From Sphingosinicella sp963974575 (GTDB lineage Bacteria > Pseudomonadota > Alphaproteobacteria > Sphingomonadales > Sphingomonadaceae), in assembly GCF_963974575.1 (NCBI RefSeq), contig NZ_CAXBBQ010000001.1:496001-560000 (forward strand): a DNA stretch of 64,000 bases, written 5' to 3'. The notes below the pieces were generated by a model. It did no database searches. It saw only the letters and a list, made by a program, of their open reading frames with translations, and was not told the origin of the DNA. The translations under genes were made by a program, and so were the position numbers. The number at the start of each line of letters is the position of its first letter. Within the stretch, counting starts at the first letter, position 1. Shown here piece by piece: positions 53,452-60,983 of this stretch.

Positions 53452-55314
53452 TCAATCCTCGCGTTCGATCATCAGATCGGAGTTGCCGGTCATGGTGAAG
53501 CGCCAACCCGCGCGGACCTGGCAGGTGAAGAACTGTTCCTCGACAAGGCAGGGGCCGGGCGCGCTGTCGCCGGGCGCCATGTCCTCCACCCGGTAGAGCG
53601 GCATTCCGCCACGGGCGTTGCGGGTGCCCCCTGCGGTTGCCGCGCGGATGACCCCGCCGCCGGCCGCGCCGAGCGACGGTGAGGCTATGGGCCGCACCAC
53701 CTCCATTCCCAGAACGCCTTCAGCGCTGTCCGGCACATTCTCGATCGGGCAGGCGCCGCCATCCTTCAGCGCCGCGCTCCATTCAATCGTGCAATCGGCG
53801 AGGTCGAAGCCCTCGCTTTGCATGGCGCGGGCGGCGCGGCGCATCAGGCTCTCCTGCGCCTGCCTGATCTGGTCCGGCGCGAAGCCTGCCATTTCCATCC
53901 GGTGCTCATGGCGGATCGGACTGAAGCCGATGCCAAACGCGCTGAACACGGCGGCGTAGCGGGGAACGATCACCTTCGAAATGCCCGCCCGTTCGGCGAT
54001 GCCGCAGGCGCTCATCGGCCCTGCCCCGCCAAATGCCAGCAGTGCGCCGGCGCCGCTTTCGCCGCCCAGCTTGCCGACCGCTTCGGCGATCGCGCCGTCA
54101 TACGCCGCTTCCGCTTTGTCGAGCGCTTCCTCGAGCGATATGCCCAGTGGTTCGGCAATATGCTCGCGCACCGCCCGCTCGGCCCGCTCGCGGTCGAGCG
54201 TCATGCGCCCGCCGAAATAGCTCGCCGGGTCTATAATGCCGAGCAGCAGCATCACATCCGTAATCGTCGCCTGCGTTCCGCCGCGCCCGAAGCAGGCGGG
54301 GCCGGGCAATGCCCCCATGCTTTCCGGGCCGACGGCGACCGCGCCATCGCGAACCGCCAGGATCGAGCCGCCGCCCGCCGCTATGCTGGGCACATCGGCG
54401 ATCGGAAAGGCGATCGGCGCGGTTTCGACATAGCCCTGCGCGTGTTCGGCCACCCGGCCCCTGTCGAACAGGGCGAGGTCGGTCGTCGTACCGCCGATGT
54501 CGATGGAAACCACGCGGTCCAGCCCGTAGTGCGCCGCCATCACGCCGCCGCCTTCCGCGCCGCCGCGCGGACCGGAGGAATAGGTATGCAGTGCGATCGT
54601 GCGCGCGACGCGGGTTGATCCGCCATCGTTACGAAAAACCAGCAGCGGGTTGCGGATGCGCTGCTGACGCAGCCTATCCTCCGCATGATGCAGAAATTGT
54701 TCCATGGAAGGATGCAGGAACGCATTGAGAAGACCGGACCAGCCACGGCGGTCGAAATCGGCCCCGGGCGCGAGCTCGGTTGAAAACAGCAGCGGCACGG
54801 CGCCGAGCAGATGCCGCGGAAAGGCCCCGTAAAGCAGACGGCGCAGGCGCATTTCGCCATCGGGTGCATCGGCGCCGTCAAGGCAGATCACCAGCCGGCT
54901 CGCCCCTTCCGCCACCAGCGTACGCACCGCCTGTATGATCGCATGATCGTTTCGACGGCTCAGCGCGGCCATTCGCGTGCCGACCAGCGTGTCATATAAA
55001 TCCGGCGAAGCCGCGCGCAGGCAGGCGGCATCCTCTTCCGTCTCCACCAGCAGGCCCAGACGCGGCCCCCTGCGCTGCGCGATGGCGTTGGTCCCTTGCG
55101 TCGTCGAATAGCGCAGATGGTCGATCGACGAGACCAGCTTCAGCAGGTCGCCCCGCGCGTCGGTTTTTTCCGCAAGCGCAGCCAGCCCGGCCATCAGACA
55201 TTCGGTCAGGTCGTGCGGCGTTGTCAGCGTCTTGGCGTGATAGATTTTCTCGCCATCGAAGGCGCAGATGTCGGTCAGAGTCCCGCCATTGTCGATATTG
55301 ACCAGCAGGCCCAT
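53452..55314 (-). CDS. Ketone carboxylase alpha'-type subunit (second hydantoinase A homologue)
   Basis: A 620-residue HyuA family protein, shorter than the alpha homologue by about 100 residues. The phosphate-1 loop reads NIDNGGTLTDICAF, phosphate-2 reads SIDIGGTTTDLALF, and PSIAAGGGSILAVRDG and LLAFGGAGPMSACGIAERAG follow. The G-rich loops are intact, so it may hydrolyse ATP; the Asn in the first loop (DNGGT) is a departure from the alpha copy (DIGGT). The ATG at 55314 has GGGGAGGATG before it. It is the first gene of a seven-gene overlapping operon, with a regulator-type palindrome 82 bp upstream. The length corresponds to about 66 kDa, near the 70-kDa first subunit of acetophenone carboxylase as I remember it. 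Confidence 0.85.
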   Translation of the reverse strand: MGLLVNIDNGGTLTDICAFDGEKIYHAKTLTTPHDLTECLMAGLAALAEKTDARGDLLKLVSSIDHLRYSTTQGTNAIAQRRGPRLGLLVETEEDAACLRAASPDLYDTLVGTRMAALSRRNDHAIIQAVRTLVAEGASRLVICLDGADAPDGEMRLRRLLYGAFPRHLLGAVPLLFSTELAPGADFDRRGWSGLLNAFLHPSMEQFLHHAEDRLRQQRIRNPLLVFRNDGGSTRVARTIALHTYSSGPRGGAEGGGVMAAHYGLDRVVSIDIGGTTTDLALFDRGRVAEHAQGYVETAPIAFPIADVPSIAAGGGSILAVRDGAVAVGPESMGALPGPACFGRGGTQATITDVMLLLGIIDPASYFGGRMTLDRERAERAVREHIAEPLGISLEEALDKAEAAYDGAIAEAVGKLGGESGAGALLAFGGAGPMSACGIAERAGISKVIVPRYAAVFSAFGIGFSPIRHEHRMEMAGFAPDQIRQAQESLMRRAARAMQSEGFDLADCTIEWSAALKDGGACPIENVPDSAEGVLGMEVVRPIASPSLGAAGGGVIRAATAGGTRNARGGMPLYRVEDMAPGDSAPGPCLVEEQFFTCQVRAGWRFTMTGNSDLMIERED

Positions 55315-55395
55315 GGCATCATCCTCCCCTCGGCGGGTTTCCTACCCGCGGTGTTTCGATGATGCTGTGCTTGGAATCGCTTCCGGTGCTTCTGC

Positions 55396-55411
55396 CCACC
55401 CGGACGGGTAG
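55396..55411. promoter_or_regulatory. Regulon operator candidate 2: CCACCC-GGAC-GGGTAG
   Basis: A variant of the palindrome at 45250 and 58122 with the same arm length and 4-bp spacer; one arm has A for G. It is followed by GGGTGGGG. It lies in the 107-bp gap between the regulator stop (55422) and the carboxylase operon start (55314), where an activator site for the operon is expected. Confidence 0.55.
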
Positions 55412-55421
55412 GGGTGGGGGA

Positions 55422-58046
55422 TTATTGTTTGATCAGGCGGAAATGCCGCGCCGCCTGCACCGCCTGCATCCGGTTGCTGACATTCAGCTTCGCGTAGATA
55501 TTGCGCAGGTGGAACTTGATCGTGTTTTCCGAAACGGCCAGCCGGTCTGACAGGTCGGTATTGCTGTGGCCCAGCGCCAGGAAGCGCAGCAGATCCTGCT
55601 CGCGCGGGGTCAGCGTTTCGATCGGCTGGTCGGGCGCGGCGGCGCTTTCCTCATGCGCCGGTTTCTTGATATCCACGAGCCTGCGCACCCAATCCGCTAT
55701 CGGATCTTCGGCCCATTTGACATTCTGTGCCAGATTTTCCGCTGCCAGTTCGTTGAGCAGGCGCATCGCCGCCGGGCCTTCATCAAGAATAACCCGTATC
55801 ATGCCGCCGCTCGCCGCGTGGCTTGCCGCCTCCATGATCGTACGCCGGGCGAGCGGCTGATTGCCTTCCTTTTCCAGACAGATCGCAAGCAATGTCTTGA
55901 GCCTGGCCAGCCGCCGGATACGCCGCCGCACCCCTGCTATGCGGATTTCTCCCTGCAGGCCTGCCCGCGCTTCGGCATGGCGCCCGCTATGCACCAGCAG
56001 GCGCAGATAGGTGATCCGCTGCGCCTCCGTCTCGCCGCTGGCGAAGATGAGCTGACCTTCGGTGGAAAGGCGCGCCTCCGTGCCGACCGCGCGCATACGC
56101 CGCTCCGCCGCCTCAATATCGCCCGCCAGCGTCGCCTCGCGCACCAGTTCCGCCCGCCCGCAGGCGACCAGCCGCTCCAGGCCATATTTGTGCCCTGCCG
56201 TTATCAGGCTCTCGTAAAGCTCGTGCGCTTTTACCGCATCACCCTCCAGCGCGGCGATCCGCGCGAGCGCGACTGTGCTCAGGCATAGCGGATCGACGAT
56301 GCACTGTTGCTGGATGAACGGGAGATATTTCTCGATGACCGTGCGCGCCTCCGCCAGCCGGTTCGTCTCGTAGCGGGCATCGCCCAGATGGGCGGCGATG
56401 ACGGCGCCCGCCCATGTCCCGCTGGGGGCTTCCTGTTCTACCCGCTGCAATGAGCGCGACAGCAGCGCGCAGCTTTCTTCGGCCAGCCCCTGCGACATCT
56501 TGGTGCTGGCCAATATCGATTCGGCGTAGCTGCCGCCGAAATAATTTTCGGCCTCTTCATGCAGCGGGCGCGCGCGCAGCATCAAATCGGCAGCCTCCGT
56601 GAACTGGCTCTGCGCGGTCAGCCAGAACGCATAGGCATTCAAGGCAACGCCATGGAAGAACGGCCTGTCTGGGCCCAGCCATTTGGCGGCGTCGCGGGCA
56701 CGGCCCCCCATATCCTCGACATGATCCTCGGCGGCGAGGATATAGCACCGCTGCACTTCCCGCTCGGCCTGAACCTCTGGCGGCACATCCGGCTCGTGCT
56801 GCTGTATCCAATCGAGCAGATGATGCGCCCGCCCGAAATTGCGGCGAAAGCCATAGGCGATGATCGCATGTGAAACGAGCGAGGGTCGCGCGAGGAAAAT
56901 TTCCGGCTCCAGCCGCTCGATCAACGACAGCAGCAGACCCAGCCGCTCCTCGCTCACGAGCCGCCGGGCGATGGCGCTCAGAAGATCAGCGGCCTCCGCC
57001 TGGGCATCGGCGGCAAGATAATGATCGACAGCCGCTTCCGTCATGGCGTTGGCGGCAAACCAGTCGGCGATCAGGCGGTGGCGCTGCGCCAATTCCGCGG
57101 CTGAAACGCTGCCGCGATAGCGCGCGCGCAGAAAATCACCGAACAAGGGGTGGAACCTGTACCAGTGCCGGTCGCCATCCACCGGATCGAGAAAAAGCCC
57201 CGCCGCCCATAGCGCATCGAGCGGCAGCTCGTCTTCGGCATCCACCATGATATGGGTGAGCAGGGACGCGCTGATCCGGTGCGGCAGGCACGCATCGAGC
57301 AGCAGGCGCTGCACCTTTTCCGACTGGAGGGCGAAAACCTCCTGCGCCAGATATTCCACCATGTCCTTCGCCATCGCGCGGCCCAACGCGTCACTCGGCG
57401 GGCACCCCGGCGATTGCAGGGCCAGGCTGATGAACTGAAATGCCGCGGGCCACCCATCCAGGCGGCTGTGCAGCCTGCGCACTTCCTCCGCGCCCACGCC
57501 GGGGCGCTCCGCGAAGAACAGGTGCGCTTCACCCAGATCGAAGCGCAGGTCGACGCTTCCCAGCACCACCGCGCGCCCACTCAGCTTCAGGCGCGCCGCA
57601 GCCAGATCGGGCATGATGCGCGATGCAATGGCAATGCGAATGCCCGGCGGCAGCCTCTCGATCAGCCGGGCGAGGAATGTATCCGTCTCCACCCCGGCGA
57701 AATGATCATATTCATCGAGCAGGAACAGCGCCGGGCCTTGTATCGCACCCAGCAGCGCGAGCAGATCGCGAGTCGGAGGCGGGGCCGTGTCCCCTTCCTG
57801 CAGCAGGCGTTCACAGGCCGCGGAAAACAGCTGCACCAGACGAGAGATATCCGCATCCTGCGACATCGGCGTGATCCACCCGACCTTGCCGCCCGCGTCC
57901 AGTTCCTGCTGAGCGAGCTGGCGCAGCAGGGTGGATTTGCCGTATCCGGCCGGCGCATGGACCAGCACGAGCTGCGCCTGCGCTGCGCCGCTGATGCGCT
58001 CAAGCAGCTTTTCCCGCCGCAGATCCACTCTTGTCCTCTCCGACAC
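55422..58046 (-). CDS. MalT/LuxR-type (LAL) ATP-dependent transcriptional activator
   Basis: The protein is about 874 residues. The STAND/NACHT-like ATPase comes first: Walker A (APAGYGKSTLL) at residues 31-41 and Walker B (ALFLLDEYDHF) near 118. A long helical TPR-like sensory region spans about 350-780, and a LuxR helix-turn-helix closes the chain (LTPREQDLLRFLALGHSNTDLSDRLAVSENTIKFHLRNIYAKL). The GTG at 58046 is preferred because GAGG lies six bases before it; GTG at 58085 or ATG at 58190 are open in frame but would run through the GGGTAGGG and CCACCC palindromes. MalT-type proteins oligomerise with ATP and an inducer and bind GGG-rich boxes. It probably activates the carboxylase operon, the receptor and the thiolase operon. 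Confidence 0.9.
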   Translation of the reverse strand: MSERTRVDLRREKLLERISGAAQAQLVLVHAPAGYGKSTLLRQLAQQELDAGGKVGWITPMSQDADISRLVQLFSAACERLLQEGDTAPPPTRDLLALLGAIQGPALFLLDEYDHFAGVETDTFLARLIERLPPGIRIAIASRIMPDLAAARLKLSGRAVVLGSVDLRFDLGEAHLFFAERPGVGAEEVRRLHSRLDGWPAAFQFISLALQSPGCPPSDALGRAMAKDMVEYLAQEVFALQSEKVQRLLLDACLPHRISASLLTHIMVDAEDELPLDALWAAGLFLDPVDGDRHWYRFHPLFGDFLRARYRGSVSAAELAQRHRLIADWFAANAMTEAAVDHYLAADAQAEAADLLSAIARRLVSEERLGLLLSLIERLEPEIFLARPSLVSHAIIAYGFRRNFGRAHHLLDWIQQHEPDVPPEVQAEREVQRCYILAAEDHVEDMGGRARDAAKWLGPDRPFFHGVALNAYAFWLTAQSQFTEAADLMLRARPLHEEAENYFGGSYAESILASTKMSQGLAEESCALLSRSLQRVEQEAPSGTWAGAVIAAHLGDARYETNRLAEARTVIEKYLPFIQQQCIVDPLCLSTVALARIAALEGDAVKAHELYESLITAGHKYGLERLVACGRAELVREATLAGDIEAAERRMRAVGTEARLSTEGQLIFASGETEAQRITYLRLLVHSGRHAEARAGLQGEIRIAGVRRRIRRLARLKTLLAICLEKEGNQPLARRTIMEAASHAASGGMIRVILDEGPAAMRLLNELAAENLAQNVKWAEDPIADWVRRLVDIKKPAHEESAAAPDQPIETLTPREQDLLRFLALGHSNTDLSDRLAVSENTIKFHLRNIYAKLNVSNRMQAVQAARHFRLIKQ

Positions 58047-58121
58047 GCGGTTCCTCGACACCTGATTGGGTAGGGTTTGCCTCACGGTAAAGACATTTCC
58101 GCCTGCGCACGCTTCTTTGCC

Positions 58122-58137
58122 CCACCCTTTCGGGTGG
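58122..58137. promoter_or_regulatory. Regulon operator candidate 3: CCACCC-TTTC-GGGTGG
   Basis: Reverse complement of the 45250-45265 site, exact over 16 bp. It lies in the divergent promoter between the regulator and the thiolase gene, 46 bp before the thiolase GTG. A GGGTAGGG half-site type element (58068-58075) is also present towards the regulator start. Confidence 0.68.
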
Positions 58138-58183
58138 GCGCCGTGTCCCTCACTGTCCTCATGAAGCGCGCAAGGAGAGATCA

Positions 58184-59380
58184 GTGACAAGCAGCAGCAT
58201 CATTGTGGCGGGAACGGGCATGACACCCTTCTGCACGCCCGCCAATTCGCCGGATTATGTGAAACTGGCCGAGGCAGCTGTCAGTGAGGCGCTGAAGGCA
58301 GCCGGGCTGAGCTATAGTGCGCTGGATCAGGCCTATGTCGGTTATGTGTATGGCGACAGCACTGCGGGACAAGCCGCCCTCTATCCGGCCGGATTGACGG
58401 CGATCCCGATATTCAACGTCAACAACAATTGCGCGACCGGCTCCTCGGCGCTGTTTCTGGCGCGCCAGTCCATAATGTCCGGCGCCGCCGAGTGTGTCCT
58501 CGCTCTCGGATTCGAGCAGATGCGCCGGGGGGCTCTTCAGTCTCAGTGGAACGATCGCACCGATCCGCTTGAAAGGTTCCTGTCCGTAATCGACAACCGC
58601 TTCGGCCCTTCCGATGCGCCCATGGCGCTGCGCCTGTTCGGCGGCGCGGCGCTTGATTATCAGGAACGCCATGGCACCCCGGACGATGTCTTTGCCGCGA
58701 TCGTGTGCAAGGCACGCCGCCATGCGGCCGGCAACCCGCTGGCTGTATTCCGGGAGCCGCTCAGCATCGAGGAAGTTCTGGCGTCCCCACGTCTTTATGG
58801 CCCGCTTACGCGCTTGCAATGCTGTCCGCCCACCTGCGGAGCGGCGGCCGCGATCTTATGTTCGCCGGATTTTGCGCGCCGGCATGGAATCTCGGACGAT
58901 GTGAGAATAGCGGCTCAGGCCGTCACCACCGACGCCGCGGACAGCTTTGTGGGCGATGACCTCGGGGCGACCGTCGGAACGGGCATGACCAGGCGCGCGG
59001 CGATTCAGGTTTATGAGTCGCGGGCGATAGGCCCCGAGGACGTGGACGTTGTCGAACTGCATGATTGCTTCACCAGCAACGAAGTGCTGAGCTACGAGGC
59101 GCTGGGGCTGGTGCCTGAAGGCGGGGCTGAACGTTTCATCCGCGACGGCGACAACAGCTATGGCGGCCAGGTGGTCGTCAATCCATCCGGCGGGCTTCTC
59201 GCCAAGGGACATCCATTGGGTGCGACCGGGCTGGCGCAATGTCATGAACTTTTCGGCCAGTTGCGCGGTTCGGCCGGCGCCCGACAGGTGGAAGGTGCTC
59301 GTCTGGCGCTCGCGCACAATATCGGCCTGGGCGGTGCCTGCGTCGTGACATTGTATGAAAGCGTGGGCGGCCGCGTGTGA
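58184..59380 (+). CDS. SCP2/SCPx-type thiolase (lipid-transfer acetyl-CoA acetyltransferase family)
   Basis: The 398-residue protein has the nucleophilic Cys in NNNCATGSSALFLARQSI near residue 88, VELHDCFTSNEVL near residue 287, NPSGGLLAKGHPLGATGLAQ with the catalytic His near residue 345, and HNIGLGGACVVTLYE at the end. This set is the SCPx-like thiolase group used in sterol side-chain and some aromatic ketone pathways, distinct from degradative FadA. It would cleave a beta-keto acyl-CoA. The GTG start has AAGGAGAG five bases upstream. It is divergent from the regulator and starts a two-gene operon. Confidence 0.9.
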   Translation: MTSSSIIVAGTGMTPFCTPANSPDYVKLAEAAVSEALKAAGLSYSALDQAYVGYVYGDSTAGQAALYPAGLTAIPIFNVNNNCATGSSALFLARQSIMSGAAECVLALGFEQMRRGALQSQWNDRTDPLERFLSVIDNRFGPSDAPMALRLFGGAALDYQERHGTPDDVFAAIVCKARRHAAGNPLAVFREPLSIEEVLASPRLYGPLTRLQCCPPTCGAAAAILCSPDFARRHGISDDVRIAAQAVTTDAADSFVGDDLGATVGTGMTRRAAIQVYESRAIGPEDVDVVELHDCFTSNEVLSYEALGLVPEGGAERFIRDGDNSYGGQVVVNPSGGLLAKGHPLGATGLAQCHELFGQLRGSAGARQVEGARLALAHNIGLGGACVVTLYESVGGRV

Positions 59381-59402
59381 GGTCCATCCAAAGCGAGGGA
59401 AT

Positions 59403-60416
59403 ATGAATCGGCAATTGATAGCACAGCGCTGGTATTTCCGACAGAAACCAGCGGAAAAGGTTGATGGCCACACCTTTGAATGGCGCGAAGACCCTGTGCC
59501 TGATCTCGCAGAGGGCGAGTTCCTGCTGAAAACCCTGTATCTCTCGCTCGATGCGACCAACCGGGTGTGGATCAGCAACTGGGATATTTACATGGAGCCC
59601 GTGCATATCGGCGACCCCATGCGCGGCTTCGTGTTTGGCGAAGTCATCGCCAGCCGCCATCCCGATTATCCGGTGGGTTGCCACGCCAGCGGCCTGCATA
59701 GCTGGTCCAGCCTGATCGTCAGCGATGGCACGGGTTTTTCGCCTTTTCCCGCGCTCGGGGGCATAGACCTGGCAGAGGCATTCGCCGCCATGAGTGTTGC
59801 CGGGCCGACCGCGCATGTGGGTTTGCACCATATCGGCGCTCTGAAATCAGGCGATACCGTGGTGGTGAGCGGCGCGGCCGGCGCGGTAGGCATGATGGTG
59901 GGCCAGATCGCGCGCATCGCCGGGGCGCGGGTGATCGGCATCGCCGGCTCAGCCGCGAAATGCGCGCTGCTGCGGGATGAATTGGGCTTCGATGAAACCA
60001 TCGATTATCGCACCGAGAATGTGAGCGAGCGGCTGGGGCAGCTATGCCCCGATGGCATTGATCTGTGCTTTGAAAACGTCGGCGGCGATATTCTCGACGC
60101 TTCGTTGACGCACATGAAGGACTTTGGGCGGGTCGTGATTTGCGGCCTTATCTCGACCTATAACAGCCACGAGCCCGTGCCCGGCCCTTATATGTTTCGC
60201 AACGTCATCATGCGCCGCCTCACGATGCAGGGCTTCGTGATCCTCGACCATGTGGATCTTATTCCGGCGGCGATGCGCGATCTTGCCGACTGGCTGCGTG
60301 AAGGCCGGATCAAGATGCCGGTGCACATGATCGAAGGACTGGAGAACGCGCCCGATGCGCTCAACCTCCTCTATACGGGCGGCAATACCGGGAAACTGCT
60401 GGTCCGCGTCGCCTGA
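59403..60416 (+). CDS. Zinc-independent MDR NADPH-dependent oxidoreductase (CurA/PTGR-like)
   Basis: A 337-residue medium-chain reductase. The N terminus (QLIAQRWYFRQKP...FEWREDPVPDLAEGEFLLKTLYLSLD) is typical of the leukotriene B4 dehydrogenase/prostaglandin reductase/curcumin reductase branch. The Rossmann fold has VVSGAAGAVGMMVGQIARIAG, and Zn ligands are absent. Relatives reduce the C=C bond of alpha,beta-unsaturated ketones with NADPH. That activity fits a pathway whose substrate is an enone before or after carboxylation. The ATG at 59403 follows AGCGAGGG and lies 22 bp after the thiolase stop. Confidence 0.9.
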   Translation: MNRQLIAQRWYFRQKPAEKVDGHTFEWREDPVPDLAEGEFLLKTLYLSLDATNRVWISNWDIYMEPVHIGDPMRGFVFGEVIASRHPDYPVGCHASGLHSWSSLIVSDGTGFSPFPALGGIDLAEAFAAMSVAGPTAHVGLHHIGALKSGDTVVVSGAAGAVGMMVGQIARIAGARVIGIAGSAAKCALLRDELGFDETIDYRTENVSERLGQLCPDGIDLCFENVGGDILDASLTHMKDFGRVVICGLISTYNSHEPVPGPYMFRNVIMRRLTMQGFVILDHVDLIPAAMRDLADWLREGRIKMPVHMIEGLENAPDALNLLYTGGNTGKLLVRVA

Positions 60417-60509
60417 TCGATGCCGCTGGCGGCGCGACGACAAAGACCTCCCGAACATGCCGGGTTCAGACGGTTGACCCATGGCAAGCGAAAGGCGGCA
60501 ATGTCGGCG

Positions 60510-60983
60510 CTACCGTCTTAAATCTCCCGGGACTTGAATTGAAACCACGATCGCATCGCTCGCGTTTGCGAAGTCCAGCGTGTCTCCGGGCTCGGCGCCC
60601 ATCATTGCGCGGCTGAGCGGTGCGGAGAAGGAGAGCAGCCCGGCGGCGGGGTCTGCTTCATCGTATCCGACGATGGTGACGGTGCGCTCGGTGCCGTTCA
60701 ACCGAAAGGTGACGGTGGAGCCGAAGGCCACGCGCGCGCCGTCGGCGTCTTCCATCAATTGCATCGTGGCTTGCCGGTTGCGCCAGTAGCGCAGGTCACG
60801 GCGCGTCGCCTTGATCGCGTCTTCGTCGCTGAGGCCCTGCAGCACGGCTTCGAGCTCTGCCACCCGCGCGCGTATCTGCGCCTGCCCGCGCGCGGTCACG
60901 AGGTTCGGCCCCGGCGGGATCGGAAGCTCGAACTTGGGTTCGAGATGTTCGTCATCGCTTTCGCGGCGAAAGGCGACACTCAT
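60510..60983 (-). CDS. GreA/GreB-like transcription elongation factor
   Basis: The 157-residue protein has the domain order of Gre factors. A coiled-coil N-terminal half (TARGQAQIRARVAELEAVLQG...RRDLRYWRNRQATMQLME) is followed by an FKBP-like C-terminal domain (VAFGSTVTFRLNGTERTVTIVGYDEADPAAGLLSFSAPLSRAMMGAEPGD). Acidic tip residues appear in the coil, but the spacing differs from classic GreA, so transcript-cleavage activity is not certain. Its start overlaps the Hsp70 gene stop by 4 bp, an uncommon pairing. Confidence 0.83.
   Translation of the reverse strand: MSVAFRRESDDEHLEPKFELPIPPGPNLVTARGQAQIRARVAELEAVLQGLSDEDAIKATRRDLRYWRNRQATMQLMEDADGARVAFGSTVTFRLNGTERTVTIVGYDEADPAAGLLSFSAPLSRAMMGAEPGDTLDFANASDAIVVSIQVPGDLRR

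Noticed and set aside
58047..58190. Earlier starts (58085 or 58190) for the MalT-like regulator
   Set aside because: These would translate through the CCACCC and GGGTAG promoter elements, and the 58190 start would overlap the divergent thiolase start; 58046 has a better ribosome site. A start at 58085 cannot be fully excluded.
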